From UBA3537 sp049889395 (GTDB taxonomy: Bacteria > Bacteroidota > Bacteroidia > Flavobacteriales > Flavobacteriaceae): 42,924 nucleotides of DNA. The notes below the pieces were generated by a model, which had not been told where the DNA came from, did not search any database, and worked only from the letters and a program-made list of their open reading frames with translations. The stretch lies in assembly GCA_049889395.1 (NCBI GenBank), contig JBMHDM010000039.1, forward strand, positions 1 through 42,924, read 5' to 3'. The first letter of the stretch is position 1. Every line of letters begins with the position of its first letter. Positions 1-4,485 of the stretch are shown piece by piece. The position numbers and the translations under genes are program-made.

Positions 1-361
1 CCAAAATCAAATTGTTCCACTCTTCATATTCGATTTGCCATATTCTAATTTTATTAGCAGGCACTAACATTATTGATGAATCTGATTCTGTTTCAGCAGA
101 AACTTTACTTATTTTATTTGTAAACCCTGCTATCATTGACATCATACACGTTTGACCTGACTCAACATAATACAAAAGTAATTCTTTTGATACATCTTCA
201 TTTTCAACAAAAACCCTAACACTTCCATTCATAACAAACGGAACGTAGTCCATTTTATCTCCTGAGTTTACAATAATCTGACCAGCTGGCACATCGATCA
301 TTTTTGATGCGATTTGTATTTCCTTTTTTAATCCAGCGGGTAACTCATTGAATTTTAACAT
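1..361 (-). CDS. Crp/Fnr-family transcriptional regulator, partial
   Basis: Only the N-terminal 120 residues are inside the window; the gene runs off the left edge. The reading frame starts at the ATG at 361-359 (MLKFNELPAGLKKEI) and shows the jelly-roll cyclic-nucleotide-binding fold of Crp/Fnr regulators: VPAGQIIVNSGDKMDYVPFV, then a strand-rich stretch ending in SKVSAETESDSSIMLVPANK. The stretch SGQTCMMSMIAGF sits where effector-binding residues lie in Crp. The C-terminal helix-turn-helix cannot be seen, so DNA binding is inferred from the family. A perfect dyad (407-424) lies 46 bp upstream of the start and may be its own operator; a minus-strand TAGATTTA at 385-378 is a possible -7 box for this gene. 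The ligand is unknown. Confidence 0.8.
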   Translation of the reverse strand, partial: MLKFNELPAGLKKEIQIASKMIDVPAGQIIVNSGDKMDYVPFVMNGSVRVFVENEDVSKELLLYYVESGQTCMMSMIAGFTNKISKVSAETESDSSIMLVPANKIRIWQIEYEEWNNLIL

Positions 362-406
362 AAAAAAATAATTTAAATAAATCTAATCATATTTTTTTTG
401 TTTGTT

Positions 407-424
407 ACGTGACATTAGTCACGT
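407..424. promoter_or_regulatory. Crp/Fnr-type operator, dyad A, with plus-strand promoter
   Basis: Perfect palindrome ACGTGACATTAGTCACGT (7-bp arms, 4-bp spacer). Its core is GTGA-N6-TCAC, the half-site spacing of Crp sites. A plus-strand TAnnTTTG box (TAATTTTG) lies at 445-452, so the dyad centre (415.5) is 29.5 bp upstream of the box and about 41.5 bp upstream of a start near 457. That is class II activator geometry. The site lies between the divergent regulator gene and a short plus-strand unit, so it could act on both. Binding by the adjacent regulator is inferred. Confidence 0.6.
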
Positions 425-456
425 TTGAATTTTGAAACTTATTATAATTTTGGCTG

Positions 457-524
457 ACCATAAATCAATTTTTCTTTTGTACTAAATATTTTAATAAACC
501 GTCTTTAATTAAAGACGGTTTATT
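457..524 (+). ncRNA. Candidate small RNA, class 1 unit
   Basis: Predicted transcript of about 68 nt. It would start at the A of ACCATAAATCAATTT, five bases after the TAATTTTG box at 445-452, and end at the strong palindromic terminator at 493-524. No ATG-initiated reading frame is present. The 15-nt 5' motif is repeated exactly at 686-700, in the leader of the ankyrin-like gene, at nearly the same distance from a second dyad. It is complementary to a motif in the minus-strand unit at 2431-2495. The RNA is a prediction from promoter, motif and terminator; nothing shows expression. Confidence 0.4.
493..524. terminator. Perfect 32-bp palindrome, intrinsic terminator
   Basis: A 16-bp perfect inverted repeat with no spacer, centred between 508 and 509, with arms ending in AAACCGTCTTTAA and TTAAAGACGGTTT. 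The T-rich tail TTTATTTGTTTG follows on the plus strand. It would end the short transcript starting near 457. The core AAACCGTCT/AGACGGTTT is shared with the terminator at 2544-2571 and, less exactly, with the one at 1110-1138. Confidence 0.65.
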
Positions 525-632
525 TGTTTGATAATATTAAATCGGTCTATTATTTAGTCTATCAAGTATTTATTAATTTATTTTATTGATAATTAGAATA
601 ATATGAGATTTAAATTTTAATCAATCTTTATC

Positions 633-679
633 AACGTGACCATAGTCACGTTAAACAAAAAATATAATTTGTAAATTTG
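633..679 (+). promoter_or_regulatory. Crp/Fnr-type operator, dyad B, and promoter of the ankyrin-like gene
   Basis: Perfect palindrome AACGTGACCATAGTCACGTT at 633-652, followed by the -7 box TAAATTTG at 672-679. The dyad centre (642.5) is 29.5 bp upstream of the box, the same distance as at dyads A and C. No good TTTG -33 element is present, as expected for an activator-dependent promoter. A start near 684 would give a 20-nt leader carrying ACCATAAATCAATTT directly before the ATG at 704. Confidence 0.6.
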
Positions 680-703
680 AGTAGAACCATAAATCAATTT
701 ATT

Positions 704-1063
704 ATGTTAAAAGCTGTTATATCTTCAATATTTGTTATAATACAAATTAACTATTCATTTGGAAATTACAAGCCAGCGAATTCTTCTGAAGAATTTAAAC
801 TTATGTTGGCTATAAAAAATAATGACTTCGGTACTATCGAAAACTTACTTTCAAATAATTTAGTTTCTCTAAATGGTCATTATGAAGGAAAAACATTTGT
901 TATATGGGCTGCAATATATGATAAACCTGAAGTAATTAATATGCTAGTTAGCTTTGGTGCGGATCTAAACAAAAAATGTAATTTAGGCTATACAATTGAA
1001 GAGCATTGTATGGCGAATAAATCTATCAAGGCATTAGCAGAGATTATTGTCCTTACCAGCTAA
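704..1063 (+). CDS. Small secreted ankyrin-repeat-like protein
   Basis: A 119-residue protein when started at the ATG at 704; a TTG at 677 is in frame but would lie within the predicted promoter. Residues 1-20 (MLKAVISSIFVIIQINYSFG) look like a signal peptide, so the protein is probably exported. The mature part has one clear ankyrin repeat, GKTFVIWAAIYDKPEVINML followed by VSFGADLNKK, and a degenerate one before it (EEFKLMLAIKNNDFGTIENL). Ankyrin repeats bind other proteins; no partner can be named. It is a single-gene unit with its own Crp-type promoter and a terminator at 1110-1138. The 5' leader is complementary to the candidate RNA at 2431-2495, so translational control is possible. Confidence 0.7.
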   Translation: MLKAVISSIFVIIQINYSFGNYKPANSSEEFKLMLAIKNNDFGTIENLLSNNLVSLNGHYEGKTFVIWAAIYDKPEVINMLVSFGADLNKKCNLGYTIEEHCMANKSIKALAEIIVLTS

Positions 1064-1109
1064 GATATTTTGAAAATATATTGTCTAAATAACTTTTTGA
1101 TGATAAATC

Positions 1110-1138
1110 AAACCATCTGAGTTAAAGAAGGTTTTTTT
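1110..1138 (+). terminator. Intrinsic terminator after the ankyrin-like gene
   Basis: Stem AAACC-A-TCT / AGA-A-GGTTT with one mismatch, a 7-nt loop, and a run of seven T on the plus strand. It resembles the AAACCGTCT/AGACGGTTT terminators at 493-524 and 2544-2571. The ankyrin unit therefore shares both its 5' leader motif and its 3' terminator type with the short class 1 units. Confidence 0.65.
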
Positions 1139-1167
1139 GAAAAGTAATTTAAATTTATATAGACCTC

Positions 1168-1235
1168 ATCAATTTTACTACAATTGAGTTAATTTATGGT
1201 TGAAAGCATTTCACTACTGAATATTGCTTTTTTTA
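1168..1235 (+). ncRNA. Candidate small RNA, class 2 unit
   Basis: Plus-strand unit just after the terminator of the ankyrin-like gene. It reads ATCAATTTTACTACAATTG, then GAGTTAATTTATGGTTG, then an imperfect hairpin (AAAGCA/TGCTTT with inner TTCA/TGAA) and seven T (1203-1234). It aligns with the minus-strand unit at 2431-2495 (ATCAGTTCTACACAACAG, then GAATTGGTTTATGGTTAAGG, hairpin, seven T). A weak -7-like TATATAGA lies at 1156-1163; no dyad is found at the expected distance. Its motif can pair with the leader motif at 685-700 over ten pairs, one mismatch and five more. It may be a decayed copy. Confidence 0.3.
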
Positions 1236-1316
1236 TATATGATCACTTGAACAATATATCTGATGCATTAATGAGTTTTAAAGAATTATTTTCCCACAAT
1301 TACTTGAAAGACCAAA

Positions 1317-1517
1317 TTAAATTGCTCTATTTTTAGTTTTGGTATTAGGAATTCTACCTTGATTACCTATTCCGTCAAAGTCATTTGAATCAACAAAGTT
1401 ATTGTCATTTTTTTTATCACTTACAAAGTCCCTCATCACTATCCTGATATAAAAAAAAAGATAAACAAAGAAGATAATTGACCCAATCAAGAACATTTGT
1501 TGATTTACCATAATCAT
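1317..1517 (-). CDS. Small single-pass membrane protein, partner of the FSG-motif protein
   Basis: 66 residues. Residues 8-26 (MFLIGSIIFFVYLFFYIRI) form one membrane segment, followed by a charged, Asn/Asp-rich tail. The ATG at 1517 overlaps the stop of the gene upstream as ATGA, so the two are probably translationally coupled; the ATG two codons later is an alternative start. The arrangement, one hydrophobic helix then (I/V)-x-(K/R)-(Q/D)-F-x-x-x-DKK, recalls the tiny gene at 6526-6633, which also follows an FSG-motif gene. The function is unknown. Confidence 0.55.
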   Translation of the reverse strand: MIMVNQQMFLIGSIIFFVYLFFYIRIVMRDFVSDKKNDNNFVDSNDFDGIGNQGRIPNTKTKNRAI

Positions 1518-1687
1518 TTATTTTTATTTCTTCTTTGTCTGATTGCTATGGCAAATGCAAGAATAGTAACTGGCCACAGCCCAACATATATACCTTCTAA
1601 CTGATATCCAGAAAACCATAGATAATTAGAATAACCAACACTAAATATTGCAAGTATTATGGGATAATATTTTTCTAACTTTTTCAT
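1514..1687 (-). CDS. Small two-pass membrane protein with FSGxQLxGIxVGxW motif
   Basis: 57 residues from the ATG at 1687 (MKKLEKYYPI); a TTG three codons upstream is possible but less likely. Two hydrophobic stretches (PIILAIFSVGYSNYLWFSG and YVGLWPVTILAFAIAI) flank the motif FSGYQLEGIYVGLW, and the tail is basic (RQRRNKNK). The gene at 6623-6808 carries the same motif as FSGHQLHGIFVGIW, so the two are paralogues. Each is followed at once by a one-helix membrane protein. I do not recognise a named family and infer only a membrane location. Confidence 0.6.
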   Translation of the reverse strand: MKKLEKYYPIILAIFSVGYSNYLWFSGYQLEGIYVGLWPVTILAFAIAIRQRRNKNK

Positions 1688-1770
1688 ATCTAACAATATA
1701 TTGAAAAAAAATGTTCAAAACCAAAAAAAAATCCCATATGAAAGTCAAATAAATTTTAGAATAATCATAT

Positions 1771-2022
1771 CTATTCTAATTTTGAATTAATTGAGTCAAG
1801 TAACTTAATCATTTCATTATATTTTACTTGCTCATCCGAGTGCTGTTTGATATGCTGGTGACGAACATTAATTGGAGGATTTTTAAAATCCCTAACAATT
1901 TCAGAGACTATGCCAATGGTGGCTAATATCCCAAAAAATAAACAACCCATAATGAATATTGTTGTATTTATAGCTATGGTTGCTAATGGGTCTTTTAGAT
2001 AATTCTTAATTAATTTTCTCAT
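1771..2022 (-). CDS. Small membrane protein of unknown function
   Basis: 83 residues with an ATG start. A basic N-terminus (MRKLIKNYLKDP) leads into one long hydrophobic segment at about residues 14-42 (ATIAINTTIFIMGCLFFGIL and on), then a polar C-terminus ending in a helix likely to be a short coiled coil (YNEMIKLLDSINSKLE). It is predicted to be an inner-membrane protein with a cytoplasmic tail. It lies 84 bp upstream of the FSG-motif gene on the same strand and may be cotranscribed. I see no family motif. Confidence 0.5.
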   Translation of the reverse strand: MRKLIKNYLKDPLATIAINTTIFIMGCLFFGILATIGIVSEIVRDFKNPPINVRHQHIKQHSDEQVKYNEMIKLLDSINSKLE

Positions 2023-2102
2023 ACCTCAAATTACAAAATAATGCCAAGACAAATAGGAAACCACACCTACCACTTGAAAGCATCCTGAAGCTATTAAAAA
2101 AA

Positions 2103-2234
2103 CTACTTTTTATATTTCTTGATACCTTCAGAAAGTTGGTTAACAATAAATACAAAAAATAAAATTACAGTTCCTAAAGCTTCAAGCCAATCTTCTCTTA
2201 CTAAAGCATCAATTACTACATAGACAAATCCCAC
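2103..2234 (-). CDS. Possible small two-pass membrane protein, start unclear
   Basis: An open frame of 56 codons (2103-2273) with protein-like composition: FLFIIYIIGSVGFVYVV, then IDALVREDWLEALG, then TVILFFVFIVNQL, then a basic end (SEGIKKYKK). This is the layout of a two-helix membrane protein. There is no ATG; a GTG at 2234-2232 would give 43 residues, and ATT or ATA codons lie further up. The frame is closed by a TGA just upstream at 2274-2276. It may be a real gene with a rare start or the tail of a gene whose front was lost. Confidence 0.3.
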   Translation of the reverse strand: MGFVYVVIDALVREDWLEALGTVILFFVFIVNQLSEGIKKYKK

Positions 2235-2430
2235 AGAGCCTATTATATAAATAATAAAGAGAAAGTTGGTAAATCAAAAAGACCTTTTTGAAAAGCAACT
2301 AAAAAAGCTTCTCCAAGTAAATGACAGTAAATCGCTGCGCAAAAGAAAACTTCTTTGTTGCTAAATAACCTAAATGAGGAAAAACTAAAAGATGGTACAA
2401 AACTAAAAACAGATCTTTTATATACTGAAT

Positions 2431-2495
2431 AAAAAAAGCACCACTTGTTGAGAGTGGTGCCTTAACCATAAACCAATTCTGTTGTGTAGAACTGA
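2431..2495 (-). ncRNA. Candidate small RNA, class 2 unit, under dyad C
   Basis: Minus-strand unit of about 65 nt. A -7 box TATGTTTG (2507-2500) lies 29.5 bp from the centre of dyad C (2536.5), giving a start near 2495. The RNA would have a 5' hairpin (CAGTTCT/AGAATTG with one G-U pair, loop ACACAAC), a single-stranded GTTTATGGTTAAGG, and a terminator hairpin GCACCACT/AGTGGTGC (2460-2438) with seven T. GAATTGGTTTATGGTT can pair over 15-16 nt with the leader of the ankyrin-like gene, with the unit at 457, and with the neighbouring unit at 2544-2619. A 14-codon frame starting inside the promoter is not considered real. Confidence 0.45.
2438..2460 (-). terminator. Intrinsic terminator of the class 2 RNA unit
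   Basis: Perfect 8-bp stem GCACCACT/AGTGGTGC with a 7-nt loop, followed on the minus strand by seven T (2437-2431). There is no T run on the plus-strand side, so it works in the minus direction. The only minus-strand start seen upstream is the TATGTTTG promoter at 2507-2500. Confidence 0.65.
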
Positions 2496-2528
2496 TATCC
2501 AAACATAAAAAATTTTAGAATAATATAA

Positions 2529-2544
2529 TGTAACATATGTTACA
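2529..2544 (-). promoter_or_regulatory. Crp/Fnr-type operator, dyad C
   Basis: Perfect palindrome TGTAACATATGTTACA. It differs from dyads A and B by one symmetric change per half-site (GTAAC instead of GTGAC), so the shared form is GTRAC-N4-GTYAC. Its centre is 29.5 bp upstream of the minus-strand box TATGTTTG (2507-2500), exactly as at the other two sites. It directly follows the T run of the terminator at 2544-2571. Confidence 0.55.
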
Positions 2545-2571
2545 AAAAAACCGCCTAGAAATAGACGGTTT
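2544..2571 (-). terminator. Intrinsic terminator of the minus-strand class 1 unit
   Basis: Ten-bp stem AAACCGTCTA/TAGGCGGTTT with loop TTTC, followed on the minus strand by seven T running up to dyad C. Read on the plus strand the same stem has a C-A mismatch and no T run, so the minus direction is preferred. Confidence 0.6.
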
Positions 2572-2619
2572 AATTCAACCTGAAAAAATTATAAAACTAA
2601 AGAATTAGTTTATGGTTTC
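2544..2619 (-). ncRNA. Candidate small RNA, class 1 unit on the minus strand
   Basis: Minus-strand unit of about 75 nt with the class 1 layout: a 5' motif AACCATAAACTAATTC, an AT-rich middle, and a terminator with stem AAACCGTCTA/TAGGCGGTTT and seven T. A -7-like TACCTTTA lies at 2631-2624, and a start five bases on would be at 2619. No dyad is present at the expected place. In RNA the terminator stem is fully paired (one U-G) only when read from the minus strand, which supports this direction. It lies directly upstream of the class 2 unit and is complementary to it over 16 nt. Confidence 0.4.
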
Positions 2620-2688
2620 ACCTTAAAGGTAGTTCAAATATCTCAATATTAAATAATTAAATGGCTGGAATTTAAAAAATTATAGAGC

Positions 2689-3234
2689 GTGGACAAATTA
2701 AAAGCCAAACCAAAGGCCCCAAAGGGGCGACCTAAAAAGTATTTAAACCCTGAAAAAGCATTTGAGTGGTTTGATGAATTTGCATTTGAAGAAGCAAAAA
2801 AGAAACATCAACAATGGGAGGAGGAATACAAAAACTGTGTGGATGTTACAGGAACCGAATATGAATGTTTAGAGGACTTTGAAAAAGAGTTGAGAAGCAA
2901 ATATCCAGAGTTATTAAAACTAGACATCACACAGCTTTATATAATAGAAGGTAAGAATAAAGTTGATGTAGAAAGAGCATTTAATAGTCTTAATAGTATC
3001 TCTAAACCTTCATTAGATAAAGATGACTATACAGTTAAAATTCCTGCGAGTAAGGCAAACGAATATAGTTGGTATTTAGCTATTGCCGAAGCATTCAATA
3101 ATATACGAGCAGCGGGCAATACAAATATTAATGTTGCGCAGTTACCAAACATTACAGGTAACAGAATAGTTTTAGATGTAAAAACAATGAAAATTGTTCC
3201 TAATGCCTATCTATTTACTCAGGACTTTAAATGA
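2689..3234 (+). CDS. Hypothetical accessory protein with basic GRPKKY N-terminus
   Basis: 181 residues. The frame opens only three codons after an in-frame TAG, and GTG at 2689 is the only sensible start because the next Met is near the C-terminus. The first 18 residues are strongly basic (MDKLKAKPKAPKGRPKKY). GRPKKY resembles an AT-hook-like segment and the front of some phage terminase small subunits, but the rest does not confirm this. Residues 20-70 are charged and helical (EEAKKKHQQWEEEYKN); the C-terminal half is mixed. It begins a chain of tightly packed plus-strand frames running to 4069. The function is unknown. Confidence 0.6.
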   Translation: MDKLKAKPKAPKGRPKKYLNPEKAFEWFDEFAFEEAKKKHQQWEEEYKNCVDVTGTEYECLEDFEKELRSKYPELLKLDITQLYIIEGKNKVDVERAFNSLNSISKPSLDKDDYTVKIPASKANEYSWYLAIAEAFNNIRAAGNTNINVAQLPNITGNRIVLDVKTMKIVPNAYLFTQDFK

Positions 3235-3238
3235 TACT

Positions 3239-3319
3239 ATGTTTGGAGTTAGGGTAGGTTTAATGGGTTTCATAAATGCTTTCTTGTACACTGCCTACCC
3301 TTTAACTCTTCATAGATGA
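3239..3319 (+). CDS. Possible 26-residue peptide in the accessory ORF chain
   Basis: ATG at 3239, four bases after the stop of the previous gene; the TGA stop overlaps the next ATG as ATGA at 3316-3319. The peptide is MFGVRVGLMGFINAFLYTAY then PLTLHR, fairly hydrophobic. The exact fit between neighbours suggests translational coupling. However, the frame also overlaps a large imperfect hairpin (3246-3308), and the sequence could be structural rather than coding. Low confidence. Confidence 0.3.
   Translation: MFGVRVGLMGFINAFLYTAYPLTLHR
3246..3308 (+). repeat. Large imperfect hairpin between accessory genes
   Basis: Inverted repeat GAGTTAGGGTAGG / CCTACCC-TT-TAACTC: 13 paired bases with a 2-nt bulge and a loop of about 35 nt. 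A TAnnTTTG box (TATGTTTG, 3238-3245) lies just before it. There is no T run, so it is not a standard terminator. It could be an RNA processing or translation-control structure, or a folded single-stranded DNA site. It does not match the integron attC core (GTTRRRY). Confidence 0.45.
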
Positions 3320-3468
3320 GAATAGAAATTGATATAACTAAAACAGACTTAAATACTGTTAGAAAAAGACTAGGTATAAAAACCAATACAAGAGCTGATG
3401 TTATACTTAGTTCACTTGTAAAAACTGTGGTAGATGACGAATACGCTCTAATATTTAACCGATGGTAA
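3316..3468 (+). CDS. Small hypothetical protein of 50 residues
   Basis: ATG at 3316, stop TAA at 3466-3468. It begins MRIEIDITKTDLNTVRKRLG and ends VVDDEYALIFNRW. A short beta strand (RIEIDI) is followed by two or three predicted helices, a size and layout that recall small DNA-binding proteins, but no motif proves it. Its start overlaps the stop of the 26-codon frame as ATGA, and its own stop lies inside the next gene's start region (7-bp overlap). This packing is typical of phage or plasmid modules. Confidence 0.45.
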   Translation: MRIEIDITKTDLNTVRKRLGIKTNTRADVILSSLVKTVVDDEYALIFNRW

Positions 3469-3764
3469 TAAGAAACAAGAAATACTTGACCGGAAAGGCA
3501 CAGGAGAAAATAGATGCTCTATGCAACGACATAATTGACAGCATAGATATTGACTTGCTCTCTAATGCAGAAAAAATAGTTTATCTAAAAACCATAATTG
3601 GACACTCTATACCTAGAAAGGAAAGTGTAAGTGTTAAAACACTAAATGCACCAGAGAGCATTAAATGGCTAGTAAGTCAAAGTGAAACCAAAATTCAAAA
3701 CTTAATTGATGGAAAGTACGGACATCTTACAGATACGAGAGTGGTTAACAACACAGGAAGCTGA
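3462..3764 (+). CDS. Hypothetical accessory protein of 100 residues
   Basis: ATG at 3462 (MVIRNKKYLTGKAQEKIDAL). Residues 10-60 are helical, with an acidic segment (DIIDSIDIDLLSNAEKIVYL) followed by KTIIGHSIPRKESVSVK. A helical front followed by a line such as AEKIVYLKTIIGHSIPRKES is loosely reminiscent of phage terminase small subunits, but this is weak and no large terminase is near. It overlaps the previous frame by 7 bp and the next by 56 bp. The function is not known. Confidence 0.45.
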   Translation: MVIRNKKYLTGKAQEKIDALCNDIIDSIDIDLLSNAEKIVYLKTIIGHSIPRKESVSVKTLNAPESIKWLVSQSETKIQNLIDGKYGHLTDTRVVNNTGS

Positions 3765-3930
3765 AGGATACAGTTTAAGTCACAAAGCAGCGTTAATAAG
3801 AAGCTGTGAGCCTTTTGGCCTAATTGCAGACTATAAAGATGATAATGGAACTATATACGAGTATTTCAATGGAGAACTTCAAGCAATTAGTACAGATAAA
3901 ACCCGTATTCGAGTGGGTGAAAATAATTGA
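3709..3930 (+). CDS. Hypothetical accessory protein of 73 residues
   Basis: ATG at 3709 (MESTDILQIREWLTTQEAEG). Residues 1-35 look helical (QIREWLTTQEAEGYSLSHKA), and the second half is strand-like (FGLIADYKDDNGTIYEYFNG). It overlaps the end of the preceding gene by 56 bp in another frame and the next by 62 bp. The composition is protein-like, and this frame rather than the overlaps is likely coding over most of its length. No family is recognised. Confidence 0.4.
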   Translation: MESTDILQIREWLTTQEAEGYSLSHKAALIRSCEPFGLIADYKDDNGTIYEYFNGELQAISTDKTRIRVGENN

Positions 3931-4069
3931 CTACTGTATTGAAAAAGATATATACGGGTTAAAAGGATGGGTTAGATGGAACACACAAAAGAACCATAAG
4001 GTTCAAGAAGTGAGTAGTATTCACCTTGACCAGCATCAAACTTTTAAAAGACTATTTAAGTGGAGTTAA
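3869..4069 (+). CDS. Hypothetical accessory protein of 66 residues
   Basis: Start chosen at the ATG at 3869 (MENFKQLVQIKPVFEWVKII) because the part upstream of it overlaps the preceding gene. It is rich in Trp and Lys (EWVKIIDYCIEKDIYGLKGW, then VRWNTQKNHK). It is the last member of the overlapping plus-strand chain; after it the strand changes with the Cys-rich frame at 4075-4158. No family is recognised. Confidence 0.4.
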   Translation: MENFKQLVQIKPVFEWVKIIDYCIEKDIYGLKGWVRWNTQKNHKVQEVSSIHLDQHQTFKRLFKWS

Positions 4070-4074
4070 GCCAT

Positions 4075-4158
4075 CTATTCGTCACAGATGTAGCTTCCAA
4101 AACCATCACAAGCCCCACTAGGGTTTGTGGTTTCTCCACAAGTGCATTCGTTTTCCAT
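4075..4158 (-). CDS. Possible 27-residue cysteine-rich peptide
   Basis: Minus-strand frame from the ATG at 4158 to a TAG at 4077-4075. The peptide is MENECTCGETTNPSGACDGF, then GSYICDE. The four cysteines (C-x-C-x9-C-x6-C) and the CxCG...CDG pattern recall a reduced metal- or iron-sulfur-binding site of the CDGSH type, but the defining His is missing. A purine-rich stretch (AAAGAAAAAAAAGAAA) precedes the start. It is convergent with the chain of small plus-strand genes. It is too short to be sure. Confidence 0.35.
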   Translation of the reverse strand: MENECTCGETTNPSGACDGFGSYICDE

Positions 4159-4186
4159 TTTCTTTTTTTTCTTTAAGATAATAAAA

Positions 4187-4393
4187 ATGAATGACTTACG
4201 CAAAATAAATAGTTGTTACTCTAATAGTCTCTCAAGTACACTTGATAAAACGATAAAAGAAATGGACAGGATGATAATTAGTAATGGTTGCATCTTAATT
4301 TTGTTTATGGTTCCTCTTAATGTACTAAAAATAAATTACTTGTACAAAAAACGCTTTTACTGGGGGCCAAGAAATTATAGGGTCGCTTCTTGA
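4187..4393 (+). CDS. Hypothetical protein of 68 residues with a hydrophobic segment
   Basis: Start placed at the ATG at 4187 (MNDLRKINSCYSNSLSSTLD); the longer open frame begins at a GTG in poly-T sequence and is unlikely. Residues 33-50 (ISNGCILILFMVPLNVLK) form one hydrophobic stretch that could span the membrane, and the tail is basic. It sits between the Cys-rich frame and the repeat next to tRNA-His. No family is seen and the composition is only weakly protein-like. Confidence 0.3.
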   Translation: MNDLRKINSCYSNSLSSTLDKTIKEMDRMIISNGCILILFMVPLNVLKINYLYKKRFYWGPRNYRVAS

Positions 4394-4425
4394 AAAAACA
4401 TATAAATTTGTTAGAAATTAAGAAG

Positions 4426-4449
4426 ATATTGTACCCCATATTGTACCCT
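4426..4449. repeat. Tandem 12-bp direct repeat next to tRNA-His
   Basis: Two head-to-tail copies of ATATTGTACCC(C/T), differing only in the last base, directly beyond the tRNA-His terminator. Tandem direct repeats beside a tRNA 3' end often serve as arm sites for tyrosine integrases. No integrase lies in the window, so the role is inferred. Confidence 0.5.
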
Positions 4450-4477
4450 AAAAAAAAGAGGAAGCGTTAACTTCCTC
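4450..4477 (-). terminator. Intrinsic terminator of tRNA-His
   Basis: Perfect 7-bp stem GAGGAAG/CTTCCTC with loop of six, followed on the minus strand by eight T (4457-4450). It lies eight bases beyond the tRNA 3' end. Confidence 0.8.
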
Positions 4478-4485
4478 AATTTAAG

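Noticed and set aside
1196..1336. A 46-codon plus-strand frame starting MVESISLLNIAFF
   Set aside because: Its ATG is inside the TTTATGG motif, it crosses a terminator-like hairpin with seven T, and it runs into the minus-strand gene at 1317.
2299..2502. A 67-codon minus-strand frame with a membrane-like sequence
   Set aside because: It runs straight through the strong terminator at 2438-2460 and the predicted RNA unit, and its sequence has no protein-like conservation signs.
2463..2507. A 14-codon minus-strand leader-like frame before a terminator (MFGYQFYTTELVYG)
   Set aside because: Its ATG lies within the -7 box, upstream of the likely transcription start, so it would not be in the RNA. 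Attenuation was considered but no downstream operon fits.
3246..3308. Integron attC site
   Set aside because: The arms GTTAGGG and CTTTAAC do not fit the RYYYAAC/GTTRRRY core, and there is no integron integrase or cassette array.
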